NCBI GenBank assembly: GCA_025677815.1 | Contig: JAIXMP010000036.1 | Location: 124,001 to 188,000, forward strand | Length of the DNA: 64,000 nt | Direction: 5' to 3' | DNA from: Phascolomyces articulosus | Taxonomy: Eukaryota; Mucoromycota; Mucoromycetes; Mucorales; Lichtheimiaceae | Shown here: positions 47,123 through 60,400 of the stretch, in pieces | Position numbering within the stretch: position 1 is the stretch's first letter | Layout: the number at the start of each line of letters is the position of its first letter | Program-made: the position numbers and the translations under genes | The notes under the pieces: generated by a model | What the model saw: the letters and a program-made list of their open reading frames with translations, nothing else | The model's database searches: none | What the model was told of the DNA's origin: nothing

Positions 47123-48601
47123 TTTATCTGGTTATATATTATTTAATAAGAGAAAAGGTACAGAGAGAGACTTATTAAGAGGGACGCGAAAGACGCATTT
47201 CGCAAGCGGCCAGTGACGTACTCTCACCTTTGTAAAGTCGGAGTTTTCAGCAAATGCCAATTTTGGCAACCAACGTAAAGTTTGCCATCTCATGGCATGA
47301 AGTATATGTGGTCAAACTTGATGTACATATCCTTCTCAATAGTTTCATCAAGGAAGCTCACATATAAAAGAAAGAAATCTAAAAAAAAATATGTCTCATA
47401 TAAGATTTCCAGTTGCTTTTATTTATTTAATTGATAAAATGGAGCACTACCTTTACTTATGTTTGTTATATAGACACGTACAATCAATGTCAACCATCAC
47501 TGTCACTAACAGTATATTTTATCATTTTTATTTTACCATGAGCAGAAACTCAGATGATATACAATAAAGAAATGGCCCGTTTGACCATGATGTTGGATGG
47601 GTATATTATTATAATGATATTTTCTCTACGGGAAAGAAACTTGTAAAATATAAGCTTAGAATCATAAAACAAACCAAAAGGTATAAAAAGGACAATGTTT
47701 CGAACTTTATACGTTGACTCATTTCAACTATCATATTATTTCCGCTCTCCTCTTCACAATTTCTTCACCCTCCTTCTTTCACTTTGTCTTCGCTTTGCTA
47801 GTCCTTTCTTCTTTCTTCTCCTTCCATGGTTATCCTTTGTCCTTACATGTCATCCTAATCAATTTCATATCATTTGGTTACAACATTATCCTATTTTCTT
47901 CCTCTGATTTTAAGACGATTAGTATCATTTGAATACGTAAAATAAAGAAAAAGAATCATTGCGTGTATGATAATACCATAAAAGATAATATAAAATTACT
48001 AACATCATCAACGTAGTTTGTATCATAATTAAAAATATATAGATAGATAAACACCATGTTGAGAAATGGTGCGGTCCCTTAGGCCTGAACTCGGATTGAT
48101 CAAAGTGTTCCTAGCAAAAAAAAACCAAAATCTCCTCAAGCTAACTTTTAAACATTTCACAACTTCAGTCACTGTCACTGAGTCGTTTCGAAATCATCAC
48201 CAAGTTTATTGCAATATAATGAAATTAACCAAAAACTCAAGTTAGTTTGTTTTATAATCATAAATTCATTCTCTGTAGTATTAACTGCAAGTCATCTTCC
48301 CCCCTAAAACGAATCTTTACTATATTTTACACCTTCTGTTACTTATCCAATTCGTCATGCTTATATTTCTCCCATTGTATAATATATTACCTAGTAACAG
48401 CAACCGACATAGCAAATTAAACACTATATCTTCAATTTACATATCTATAATACCATATCAGCTACTCATAAACATAATTACAGTAATAAAAGGCGTATAT
48501 ATATCAATTCTACTTTTTTTTAAAAAAAAAACAAAGAACAAAAGGCGAATTAAGAGTGGAAAGGGTATTAAAGTTGTAGTACTTTTTTTTTCGGAGTGTG
48601 A
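47123..48601. other. Intergenic region upstream of PRE1 and downstream of the release-factor gene
   Basis: The PRE1 proximal region includes GATGGCAAA (complement of 47281-47289) about 160 bp upstream, one base off the yeast proteasome element GGTGGCAAA. The remainder is AT-rich with no supported gene. Confidence 0.4.
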
Positions 48602-49153
48602 TCAATTCGTGTCAATACTAGTAACAGCATTGTCATCATCTTTAGTTCCATATTTCTTTTTAGCACGCCGTGCTTTTCGAGCTTTTGCCTTATTGATTTT
48701 CGCAGCTTTTTGAGCATGTTTGCTTAAATCACCATTCACCAAGTCGTCCAATTTATCTTTTAGTAATTTACGAGCGATACCGCGGTTTTGTTCGAGTGAT
48801 CGAGTTTGTTGACACTGGGGAGAGAGAGAAATAGAAAAAATAAGAACAATAGTAATTGCACATACATACTCACTATATAATAACTTTATTCTTATTGTCA
48901 TTACCTGTACACGAATGCCTGTTGGAATATGCCTTAAATCCACACAACTAACACGTTTATTGACACACTGTCCACCTGGACCTGAACCTTTTACGAATTT
49001 CTCTATTAAATCTTCATCGTTGAGAATGATCTTTTTTCGTTCTCTTTTTGCATTTGTCTCTTCAGAAATAAACCGTTTCCATAATAATCGTGGTTGTTGA
49101 TTTATAGGTTGTAATGGTAAAGCACGTCGTAACTGATGAAGCAAAAAAGACAT
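48602..49153 (-). CDS. Mitochondrial class I release factor-like GGQ protein (MTRFR/C12orf65-like)
   Basis: Two exons, complement of 48602-48814 and 48905-49153, phase 0; 153 aa. N-terminus looks like a presequence (MSFLLHQLRRALPLQPINQQPRLLWKRF cut here in description: residues 1-28). The catalytic peptidyl-tRNA hydrolysis motif is intact in GSGPGGQCVNK, followed by SCVDLRHIPTGIRVQC and QTRSLEQNRGIARKLL, the family hallmark. There is no codon-recognition domain; the tail is Lys/Arg/Ala-rich and should contact the ribosome. Such short factors rescue stalled mitochondrial ribosomes. An upstream in-frame start at 49336 was rejected because it crosses the divergent promoter. Paralogue within the GGQ-rescue group uncertain. 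Confidence 0.88.
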   Translation of the reverse strand: MSFLLHQLRRALPLQPINQQPRLLWKRFISEETNAKRERKKIILNDEDLIEKFVKGSGPGGQCVNKRVSCVDLRHIPTGIRVQVMTIRIKLLYSEYVCAITIVLIFSISLSPQCQQTRSLEQNRGIARKLLKDKLDDLVNGDLSKHAQKAAKINKAKARKARRAKKKYGTKDDDNAVTSIDTN

Positions 49154-49342
49154 TCTGGAAAAAAAAAAAAAAAAAGAATAGATAATAAAACAGAAGTAAC
49201 TTGCATAAACTATATATCTACAAATGATAGGTTTCGAGTAGTGTGACTGCTCTTTTAACCTGGCAACTTCTGCCCGCAGGTGGCCTTCCCAAGTGTTACG
49301 TTGTAAATACCTTCTATTACCAACCCTTTTCTTCAAAAAAAC
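49154..49342. promoter_or_regulatory. Shared divergent promoter of the GGQ factor and NDUFA2 genes
   Basis: 189 bp separate the two start codons and must serve both directions. Contains an A-run next to the GGQ-factor start, and CCTGCCCGC-like GC-richer sequence (49260-49290) unusual for this AT-rich window. Confidence 0.65.
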
Positions 49343-49873
49343 ATGTCAGCATTAAGATCGCAATTGGGCAAGGGCCTTAAGGAACTTCGTGTTCATTTCT
49401 GTCAAACTTCGCCAGCAAGCAGTGGACTCAGGTACCGATGAAAGAGATAATAAAATACACGACTCGAAATTTATTTGGCAGCCATTTCATTGTTTACAAT
49501 GAAATCAATACGAGTTTCTTTTTTAAAAGAAGAATGAAGAACAATATATATATTAACATACAATTGATTCCGACGTAAATTTCTATTAGAGAATACATTG
49601 CTCAAAACTATACTGCCATCAAGAAGGCTAACCCTGAACTTCCTATTCTTATCCGTGAAGCCAGTGGTGTTGAAGCCCGTGTCTTTGCTCGTTTTGGTAT
49701 GTCTTTCTCTCCGCGTATTTTTTTTCAAAGTAATTGTTCAAGTTTATTAACTATAGTTATCTATTTTTTTAAAAAAAAAAATAGACAAGGGCGTTGAACG
49801 CAAGGCTATCTTCCAAAACGCATCATCTCAAGATGTTGAAAAGATGTTGGAACAGTTGGTCAAGTCTGCTTAA
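49343..49873 (+). CDS. NDUFA2: NADH:ubiquinone oxidoreductase subunit NDUFA2 (B8)
   Basis: Three exons, 49343-49431, 49590-49696, 49785-49873, all in phase; 94 aa (family about 95-100). Thioredoxin-like accessory subunit of mitochondrial complex I. Recognised from LKELRVHFCQTSPASSGLR, the conserved NPELPILIREASGVEARVFARF and the C-terminal EKMLEQLVKS. Only one Cys (in HFCQ) is present, so a redox disulphide is not expected. Together with complex I dependence this says the organism respires through a conventional complex I (inference). Confidence 0.93.
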
Positions 49874-50425
49874 TTTTTTTAAACACACTTTATAACCATA
49901 GACAATAAAAAAAATCGACTTATCCCATACGATAAATATATATATATATCTCACATACAAGTACACCACTTTATGCAACAAATCATGCACCACCAAATAA
50001 AAAATTCACGACTTGGTAATAATTAGTCATTGATTTGTTATTTGTGTTTTTTTTGTACAATGGAAATCTATATTTATGCAATTGTGAAAATGGAAATCGA
50101 TTTAAGAAAGAAAAAGACAGAGAGAAGTAAGAGTAGGAGAGAAAAGAGAGAGAGAATAATAGCAGGCAGATTGACTAGTTAGCATCATGATGGCTATTAT
50201 TGCGAATCTTCAAAATCTGACTCATTCCCTCAAATCTCATTGGTGGCTTAAAGTACGAAAATGATCGAAAGGAAATCTGGTATATCTGTCAAATAAAAAA
50301 TCCCACACACTCACACAAAAGGGGAAGAGAGGGCGACAACGAGTTAATAGAAAAATAACCCAGACGTTCCTTTTTTCTTTTTTCTTTTTCCTTCTTCTTT
50401 ATTATAATAAACCCTTTTCATACAC
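49874..50425. other. Intergenic region upstream of the methionyl-tRNA synthetase gene
   Basis: AT-rich, with a purine-rich GAGAG stretch at about 50118-50157 and a CT-rich leader (50370-50400) before the start. No gene seen. Confidence 0.5.
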
Positions 50426-53400
50426 ATGCCAGCAAAACTTACATTACCAAAGCTTAGCTTTCAAACAAAACCTTTTGCTAGCGCATTAAAACTTGCCCTT
50501 GCCATTAGTGTGGCTGGTGCCAAGATTGCTCCTGTTGCTGGTGACGCAGTGACTCTTGAACTTCCTAACGGTGTCGTCTTGACCGACGCTAATGTCGCTG
50601 TCAAGTAAATAAAATCCAATTTTAAAAAGAGCTTGATTCTATCATTTTATTTCTTTACTAATACAGAAAATAATAAATATGACAGATATATCCTTAATGC
50701 CGTTTCATTTGATGGATCCGACTTGTCCCTGATTCAAAATGCTGTTATTGAAAAGGAAGAAACTACTATTTCACGTCTTGTATTCCAAAAGAAACCTCAA
50801 GAAGCTTTACAAATTGCTGAATTCTATGTTGCACGCTATGGATCCAAGATTTTCAGTAACGTAAGTTGATATATGAGAGAATGAGGATGATAGGATTCCG
50901 TGGTTTTCCGTTCCAATTGATAGGATATGAAATATTAACCATTTTGCATTACGTCTTTTTCTTTTCAGACCGAAAAATTAGGTGCTGTGGATGTTGTTTA
51001 TTTTGGTTCTCTTTATGAAACTTTATCTGATACTGATTTAAGCAAGTACCCTACATTGGGTGCTTGGTTTACTCTTGTATCCAAGGCACCTGTTGTTACC
51101 AAGGCACTCGAACTTGTTGATAAGCAGGTATACTCTTTTATGCTAAGTTTTTGAAACATGAAATGAGGATAAAGAAATGGAACACAAAAGGATAAAAAAG
51201 GAAATTAACAGTAAACAATACTAATGCAAAAAAAAAATACGCACTGGCTATTTTAGATTTCCAAGGCTGCAAAGAAGAAACAAGCCGGTGCTGGTGATAA
51301 GAAGGGTGGCGCAAAGCAAACTACCCTTGCTGAATTAAACCCTGCCACTCAAAAACTCGGTAAAATTGATTTCTTTACTGCCCCTGATCCATCAAAGAAG
51401 AAGTAAGTAGCAACCCTTATTCAACATTTATATTATGCGACATTGATTTTTTTCATGCTTGAAAAAACTAACGAACCTTTTTTTAAAAATAATAATAATG
51501 ATAATAATAGACTCCCCAAGGAAGGTGAACGTAACATCCTTATTACATCTGCGTTGCCCTATGTTAACAACATTCCTCATTTGGGTAACATTATTGGTTC
51601 CACATTGAGTGCTGATTGTTATGCTAGGTATTTATGGATGATATATATGAAACAAGAAATGGGAAATGGGAAGAAAAGGGTAGGATCAATGCAAAAAAAG
51701 GATCGAAATTGATTTAAGGGTGGATTTATTTTTTTTAGATACTGTCGTGCACGAGGATATAACACCCTTTATATTTGTGGTACTGATGAATATGGTACTG
51801 CTACTGAAACCAAGGCTTTGGAAGAAGGTGTTTCCTGCCAAGCCCTTTGTGACAAGTACAATGCTATTCATCAAAGTGTTTACAAGTGGTTTGACCTCTC
51901 ATTTGATCATTTTGGTCGTACTACCACTCCTAAGCAAACTCAAATTACTCAAGATATTTTCCACAAGGTCCATGCCAATGGGTTTACTAGTCAAGATACC
52001 ATGACTCAATTGTTCTGTGAACGTTGTCAAAGGTAAATTTGTATAAGAATGAGTGGGGAATAGGAAAAGATTTTTGCATATGATTTATATTTTCTTTTTT
52101 GATGATCTGTATTATTAATATTTTTTTTGTGTATGGTCATTAGATTTTTGGCTGATCGTTATGTTGAAGGCGTTTGTCCATCTTGTAAATATGAGGTAAA
52201 TCAAGGAATTTTTTTAATTTTCGGGAAATTATGCACGAAAAAAAAAAACTGGGAAATAAATGCTAATGGAATGGATTATTGGCAGGATGCGCGTGGTGAC
52301 CAATGTGATGCTTGTGGTCGTCTGCTGAACGCTACTGAACTTGAAAGCCCTCGTTGTAAGTTGGATGGTACTGCTCCCATTACCAAAGATTCTACCCATT
52401 TGTTCTTGAACCTTGATACCCTTCAATCTGAAATTGAGAAATTCAATCAACGTGTCAACACTGAAGGTAAGCTGTTATTTTTTTTATATTATTTGGAACA
52501 ATAAGCATCGTGGATTCATTTTATTATTGGTGATACTAAATTTAATAAATAAATTTAGGTAAATGGTCTCAAAATGGTGTCCATATTACTCAATCCTGGT
52601 TAAAGGAAGGTTTGAGACCTCGTTGTATTACTCGTGATTTGAAGTGGGGTACTCCTGTCCCATTGGAAGGTTTTGAAAGCAAGGTCTTTTATGTATGGTT
52701 TGATGCTTGTATTGGTTACCCAAGTATCACTGCCAATTATACCGATGATTGGGAAAAATGGTGGAAGAACCCCAAGGATGTTAAACTTTACCAATTCATG
52801 GGTAAGGATAACGTGCCTTTCCATTCCGTCATTTTCCCAGGTACTCAGATCGCTACCAAGGAAGACTGGACTATGGTTCATCACATTAGTACCACTGGTA
52901 TGTTTATTTTTTTTATTTTTTTTTACATAAATTGGAAAAAAAAATGACGAAATATTTTTTTTCAAAATATCTATGGATGGGAACCAAATGAAAATAGGAT
53001 CGTTTTTTTTTTACATATGACATGACTAACTAAAAAAAATCATTGTGCGATTTTTTTAATCTAGAATACCTTAACTACGAAGGTGGTAAATTCTCCAAGT
53101 CACGTAACATTGGTGTCTTTGGTACCAATGCTGAAGAAACTGGTATTCCTCCATCTGTCTGGCGTTACTACCTCTTGTCTTCTCGTCCTGAAACTGGTGA
53201 TGCTATGTTCACTTGGAACGAATTTATTACCAAGAACAACAGTGAATTGTTGAACAACCTGGGTAACTTTGTCAACCGTGTTATCAAGTTTGTCATTGCC
53301 AAATACGAAGGTGGTGTGATCCCTGAAGCCGATTTATCGGGTGAATCTGAAGTCGCCCTTACCAATGATGTCAATGCCTTATTATCTCAATACGTCGAAT

Positions 53401-53771
53401 CTCTTGATAATGTCAAGATTCGTCATGGTTTATCCCTTGCCATGGCCATTTCTGCTCGTGGTAACCTTTATCTTCAAGAATCCAATGTCAGCAACACCTT
53501 GTTTACCGAAAACCGTGCCAAATGTGATGCTGTAGTCAACATTTCTATCAATTTGATCTATCTTTTGTCTGCCTTGATCTATCCTTTCATGCCTGCTACT
53601 TCAGAGAGTATCTCTCGTCAATTGAATGCTCCTCTTAGAAACATTCCTGACCAATTCACTTGTGATATCTTGGGTGGCCACAAGTTGAACGGTGCCGCAT
53701 ACCTATTCTCTAGAATTGATGAAAAGATGGAAGCTACCTGGAAGGTTAAGTATGGTAGTTCTGGAAACTAA
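50426..53771 (+). CDS. MES1: Methionyl-tRNA synthetase, cytosolic
   Basis: Ten exons, 50426-50604, 50686-50860, 50969-51127, 51257-51402, 51511-51627, 51739-52032, 52144-52195, 52286-52466, 52559-52897, 53065-53771; all GT-AG and in phase, 782 aa (yeast Mes1 751). Residues about 1-185 form a GST-like domain, used in yeast to bind the Arc1 cofactor, followed by a Lys-rich linker. The class I catalytic core has [18 protein letters not shown] (HIGH box), a zinc-binding insertion ([21 protein letters not shown]), [10 protein letters not shown] and the KMSKS-type motif KFSKSRN, then the helical anticodon domain ([13 protein letters not shown]). It charges initiator and elongator tRNA-Met. No presequence, so cytosolic. 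Codon use is markedly more GC-ending than its neighbours, suggesting high expression. Confidence 0.96.
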
Positions 53772-55800
53772 AAAAAAATCGAAAAATTAGCTATTATTAT
53801 TAGAATCTTTTGTCCATTTTGTGTGTATAAAAAAATGAGAAATTCTTCAAAAATAATTGTAATAAACCCTTTTCAAGTTGTAACATATGCACTGAATATA
53901 TATATATATATATTCTTTTTGTTCTATTGTCTAGTAATAGTAGTAACTTATAGAGCTGATGAAACTCCCACTGTAGTATGGTATATGGTTTATAGTTGAT
54001 AGAGATGACGGTGAAATATAACCACTTTGTGTACTATAAATGAATAAAAGGATTCACATATTTATTTTGGTAATATGCACCATAAACTTTGGATCAGATT
54101 ACGATATCTATATAGCGATTCTTTTTCCATATATTTGGGTTATCATTGTACAAAAAAAAATTCTCATCGTCGTCCACTAATAACGATTACCAGTATGTCA
54201 TCGTACGATGAAAATCTGTGGTTCCATACATTTGACATCTCTTCTTTGAACCCAGCGTTTTTTGATTTTATATATAGAACGTGTATTTCTGATGAGTAAA
54301 TCCATATATTGCTGTAAGTATAGCATTTCATCTATTTTCTGTGTTGTTGATCTGAAATCAAAAAAAACCATAAAACCAATATTTGGTTTGCTATTATATG
54401 CATTCAAGAAGAGTGGCACAAAGGTCTGTATCTATATCTTAAGATACGTTTTCTCGATCATTCATGTTAAGTAAACATATATGTATTTTTATTCTCCTTG
54501 ATCGTATTTAACTTTCCAGTTATTCTTTCAAACTATTTATATATTGTTTTATCCAAAATCATTGTTAAATAGCACTAGTCTCGAACACACTGATTCTGCC
54601 TAAAAAAAACTCCATCGTGCGTTATATATACGAAAGAAAAGTGTAGTAGTACATTGTTCTGGTGTTTCTGGAATGGTTGTTACAGAAAATACATTGTCAA
54701 ACAATGATGAACATTATCACTATCAGTTTAATTATCAGTGGAATAACAATAATAGTACATACTAGTAATTGTGGGTCTGTCATCCTATATACCTTATAAT
54801 GGGCATTTATATGTTACTTTCACTTTAATTCATCTCTTTTGAATTCTATATATCATTCGTTATATTTCTTATCAACGTATATACATCCCCTTCTTGACAT
54901 CGAAAATAATTATTAACATGAGAGACTATAAATTCAGCTTCTTTCTTTGCAATATGAAATGTCATCTGTTGATTATTTTGTTGAATAAAAATACTGGGGG
55001 CCCTGGACAAAAATCGTTAGGACCACATCAAGACTTTCTTGAAGAAAAGGCGATCCTTTTTTTTTTGGCAAAATCATTCGTTCTGTTTCTATTCCAAAAG
55101 TAGGCCCGCGACCATGGTGAAAAGATATCATTATTCTTATTCGTATTGAACAGCGAAATAACAAAATAGTATAGATCTAAAATGCAACACATAAAATCTG
55201 TTTTTATAGTTGCCGTATCATTCCCAGCTATTGTTGATTTATATGACCTAGATTTTGGTAAATATATTGTAGACCTTATCTTTATATATATAAATCTCAA
55301 ATGATTGTCATCAAGCTCGAATAGAAAACAGACATGTTTTTTTTTCTTGGATGGATATATAAGTGAAGTTATCCACACACATCTTTCAAAAATTAAACTA
55401 CAATTGGTAAATGTTAGTAAATGACTTTCTTTCACACTTGTTGAAGGAACACGCGCTCGGTTACTGTGACACAAATGCTAAGAGACTCGATCACCCAACA
55501 ACAACTTGATAAATTTATCTGATGATTTATATTCACCATCTTTTTTTTTCTCAAAAGAAAAAAAAAGCCGAATTTATCATCATCATAGTAAAAGTAAATT
55601 TCAATATTCACCAGTTTAGGTCATACTACCAATATGCACGCAGCAATAACAACCATCCACCCTCCTGTTTTCTCATTGACCAAGCATGTTTGTTATATAT
55701 ATATAATATAGACTCTATCGCATGACTTGTTTTTACATTTTGTTTCAATGGTAATTTTTATTATTATTATTTCATTCCGTTTCTAACTGAAACAAATTTA
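53772..55800. other. Long AT-rich intergenic region, left part
   Basis: 3' flank of MES1 with (TA)n at about 53897-53914. Some coding-like stretches (e.g. about 54640-54765, Asn/His/Tyr-rich) occur, but none has splice or domain support. Confidence 0.4.
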
Positions 55801-57470
55801 TTCAATACCTCGAGATTGATCAAAAAGAATGACACCCATGTGAGGTTATTAAAAGACCAAGCTGGTTGAAGCGCACCCGGTTCTTCTTTCATGTTTTGGC
55901 AACACAATGCACTACCATGGAAAGAGCCAAAAAGTGCCACACCCGAGTCACTTTACTGGTGTTTTTTTTTTGTTGGGGGTGGGTGTACGAAGTAACAACA
56001 AAAAAAACCAGTTTAAATGTTATTACAAGTATGCTGTGAATAATAATAAAAGATTCTTCCTGTTGTTGCTTTTATGGACAGGTCCAATTTGTGTTACGTA
56101 CATTTTTCTTCTAATCTTCTTTTTCTTTATTAAACATATTTTTTATATATAATAACAAAATGGTCACTTTTACTATATATATACATATATATAATGAAGA
56201 GTTATCATGATCTCTTTACTTACCATAGACCTCACCAGATTATTATGATCATGAATTACATGTGATATCTGAAACCGATGAACCCGATAATAATATATAT
56301 CATTAAAGTAATAGTATAAGTAATGGATGGACATCATGTGAATTCAATAATAATAATAATAATAACAATCATAAAAAAGCCATGGGATTCATTATATATT
56401 TGAAACGATCCCTTATTTATGCTATATCTAAACCGGAAGAAATATCGATTGGCGGGTTGATTGGTAATATTCTTTTCTAAATATATATATTATTATGTAT
56501 ACAGGAAAAAAAAAATAAAGTGATTCAAGTGTGCGTTGTGTGTGTGATGTGAAAAAAAAAAGAAGGTACACCAAGTGACAGGCCTGATTGTGCACGGTCC
56601 TTGCTTTTTTTATTGTAATTTATTTTATAAGAATAAGCGATCTACGATTTTTATCCCTAAAAGTAATCATTTCATCATGATTCTTTTTTTATTCATATCA
56701 ATTTTATTACAAAACAGATTGGAAATTTATAAAATCATCATTCGTCAATATTTCCAGTAGAGAGAATTACCTTCCTCCCTTCCAACCTTATTTTTTTTGT
56801 ATACATACACAATAAACTTGTTTTCGATTGTATATGTACGCGTAATTACAACAGCAACTATCGTCTCTCCCCCCATTACGTATTTTTTTTATAAAGTCGG
56901 GAATTCGTTATTTGCCATGTGGGTTGGTTGAACTCAGCCTTAAACTGTATTTTTTTTCCCTTGAGATCCTATTACAACCGATGGTTCGGAGCAATATTTT
57001 TTTTAAAAATATTATATAATGGGCAATCCTTATAATACTAGAAGCACTAGAAGATATCAATGACTCTAATAGGATGAATAATAATTTACGTAGGAGAGAT
57101 TCTTTATCTCATATCTGAAACATAGTAAAAAAAATAGGCAAGTAGTATTTATCTTTAGATAACAATGATGTAATGAACCGATGGAATAATGAATTTTATC
57201 TAATGTTATGACGCTTTGTTCATCTCACTTTGTTTGTATATATTAAAAAAAATGATGGATTTTTGTATGTCTGTTTGTTGGTTAGGTGTAAATCACGCGA
57301 CAAAATAATAAATTAATCTGAAACATTACATTTTTTTTCAGGTACCAAACCGTTTGACCCAATTGCATTTACCCTTTTGATTTTTGTACATCGCATCACA
57401 CAAATAAGTGGATTGGGGAAGAAGCATGTTCCAAACAAAAAAAAAGGTGACAATTCAGATTACTAGGTCA
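55800..57470 (+). pseudogene. Coding-like islands; possible missed or decayed multi-exon gene
   Basis: Plus-strand islands with protein-like composition: 55808-55967 (THVRLLKDQAG, one stop, then MFWQHNALPWKEPKSATPES), 56235-56463 (YYDHELHVISETDEPD, one TAA, then HKKAMGFIIYLKRSLIYAIS and KPEEISIGGLIG before a GTAATA donor), 56566-56615 after an AAG acceptor (GTPSDRPDCARSLLF), 57020-57110 (NNNLRRRDSLSHI) and 57343-57466 after a textbook TTTTTTTTCAG acceptor (GTKPFDPIAFTLLIF, ending in TAG). GLIG joins GTPSD in phase. Internal stops prevent a clean model. Either a decayed gene or one whose exons I cannot place; no family recognised. Confidence 0.3.
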
Positions 57471-60400
57471 TGGTGATATAGGATTGAAAAGGTCAGGAGG
57501 GAAAGAAGAGGGGTACTAAAGTATAATATACATATCACACCTTTTGGATCAGCATTATCCGGGGTCAATCTAACCCTTAAATGTGAAATATACCGAGAAG
57601 ATTGCCCTTGAGTTTTTTTTTTTTTTTTTGGTACTCTAATATAATAAAAAAACAGTTGTTTGAATGAAAAATATGAATTAGATGATAATGATAATGATAA
57701 TGATGATATACCTGCATTTCAAGGAGATTATTATTTTCGGATGCTTATGAAAGAGTGAGAGAGGGGAATAAAGAAGCGTTTTGTAATATGTAAAGGGATT
57801 ATTATCCTTCTTGATTAATACACTTGAATAAGATGGTCTAGAGAAGTATATATAGTATAGAATGAATCCAAGAATAAAAATGGGATCACGCAAACAGTTA
57901 GCATGTTATGTGAAAATAGGTCCAACCTGCAGGGATGTTTGTGTGCGTGATATATGTAATGAAACACTACTACCTTAACTAATTCATACATATACATTAG
58001 AGCATTATTATTATTATTATTAATAGTTCTAATATGAGTGGTTCCTTTTCGAAGTATTTTACACCCTAAATTATTTTTACCACCAGATGGGTATTTCACC
58101 CATGTGTTCTCTTTTCTTATATAACATCGGCATGCAAGATTAATTAAGGATCATGGTTACTAAATAGAATTGTAATAATAGTTATTAGATATTTATTCTG
58201 AAAAAAAAAAAGATCTATTTTATTTTTGGCGCCACTTTATTCTTCTCAATAATTAAGATATTTAATATATAACAATTTCTATTCATCAATGATAGATAAT
58301 TCTAAAAAAAGAATTTCTTATTGTTTTTCATTCTCGAAATTTCACAATAAGAAAAAAATAAGATCGTGAATTTAGTAATGAAAATTTATTCTTCGGAGCT
58401 GATCCTGTCACACGTTGCGCGGGCAGCTAGAAAAAATGTCTGTGTGTTGTTATGAGATTTATAATTTTTTGCATGCGTTTCTTCTCTGCATAAAACACGG
58501 GGTGATAGTGTAAAAAGAGAGATGAAGGTGGGGGTTGGATTTCTACACACGGTATACTTATACGTAGACACCGTCATCATAACGTATCTATTTATTAGAA
58601 GATTCTTTCTCTCTCTCTTAGATAGGTCGAGATAATGAAAGCTTTTTTATATAAGGAATTGTTGAATCTCAGTTTTTGACCCTATGACATTTTTTTTCTC
58701 CATTGATTATATCGGCGCCTCAGATTTTTTAATGTTCTAATTTTTTTTAAAATACTTTGTATAAATAAAAAAAAAAGTTCTGGCCAAGCTTTTTTCTTGT
58801 GATTAAGTCGGCGATTAGTATTATGCAACTCAAAATCTGTTTACTTTTTTTTTTTTTTGTTTCTATGGTAATAACTGTCACCTAGTGATATATTTTTTTT
58901 TTGACATGTTTTTTTTGGGGGGCTAGGAAAAAGTTCTGTTACTATGTAAACAACTATATAAGTTTATTATAGGCAATCTGCTACAAAACAACATGTATGA
59001 GGGGGGAGGTAATGATTATTTATAAAACTTTGAACGAGTTTATTTGACCCCACGTTATGGGAAGAAAAAAAAATTGAGTTGATTATAAAATTCAGTAATA
59101 AAAAGCATGGGAAATTTTTGTATAACGAAAAAATAATTGAATATCTAAAAAAAGCTTAGGACGCAATACGTTATGTGGTGTGCATGGAAGATCAACTGTA
59201 AAAAAAAGAGAGATTTTGGGGTGGGTCTCTCTCTCTCTGTACTTTATTTATGTTTGTCATAGCGTCAGTGAAACATAATGACGCCAACAAGACTTTATCG
59301 GGCAGCTTATTCTAATGTTGTTCAATGTTGCACGAGATCAATTCAGTTGCACACATGTTTTTGTATTATGTCTTCTAATACCCAGTGTTATTATGGGTGC
59401 GTGTGCGTGTGCTTTTTTTTTTATCTTCTAAAAAATACAGAGACCCATAAAGGTTCCACTGAATTTCTTTTCGAGATAATCGAAAAAAAATAGATAACTT
59501 TAATATTTTTCGTATTATTGGATGGATTTAACATCTTTCCACAGTAATATGAATATATTCTTATTATTTTAACATTTCAAGTGAGAAAAAAAAGGGGGGA
59601 GGAGAGTAAGACTTATTAGACAAGAGTCAGAGACAAAGAAACAAGTGTTATGCTCATTTATTTAGTGGCTCGTGCCCTGGCTTCCGATAGGTACTCGAAG
59701 GATTGCCCAACTTACCATATACGAATTTCTTGTCAAACAAAAAAGGCACTTTTTTATTTTATACAGCTGACGTTTATTATTATTATTATTACACTCTAAT
59801 AGAAGAAAGTTCCGCTCGTCGTCGTACGACAGGACACCATCATCATCATCATTATTATTATAATAATAATAATAATAAATACACGCGATATATAAGATTC
59901 ATAGTCAGAAAGAAAACGTGGCGATTTTGAAAAAAAGACAATCAGTTTCGTCAGTGGGTAAAAAAAAAATACAAAATTCCCGACCAACTTAAAAAAAAAA
60001 TGATCACACTCTAAAGAAGAACACAAAAAATGCTGTGTATCATTTAAAAAAAACTGACAATTGATCAAATTCTTATCTTTTTTTTTATTGTTAATGATGA
60101 TCTTTAATTAAGTGATTTGTATAAAATAGAAACATTTATTCTCTCATGTGAGTTACCCTCATTCCATTCATCAATTTCATGAAAATAATGTGGGTTTTCA
60201 GGGCCCACCACCTTTCATTGATGACTTTGTTACTTGAGGTGTTTCCATAAGATGATCATAAAAATGAATATAGAAAAATGTAAAATCATCATCTCCTTTC
60301 ACGATGGTGAACAACTAATTTAGTAGCAACGCATTGGCAAAATAATAATAATAATAATAATAAATAGGGTCGATTTTTGACTGACTGATATATAGAAAAC

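Noticed and set aside
48602..49336. Longer N-terminus for the GGQ factor starting at 49336
   Set aside because: It would read through the spacer shared with NDUFA2 and includes the A-run; the start at 49153 gives a normal presequence.
55028..55474. 148-codon minus-strand open frame
   Set aside because: No domain, no splice partners, irregular composition matching AT-rich spacer; low chance of being real.
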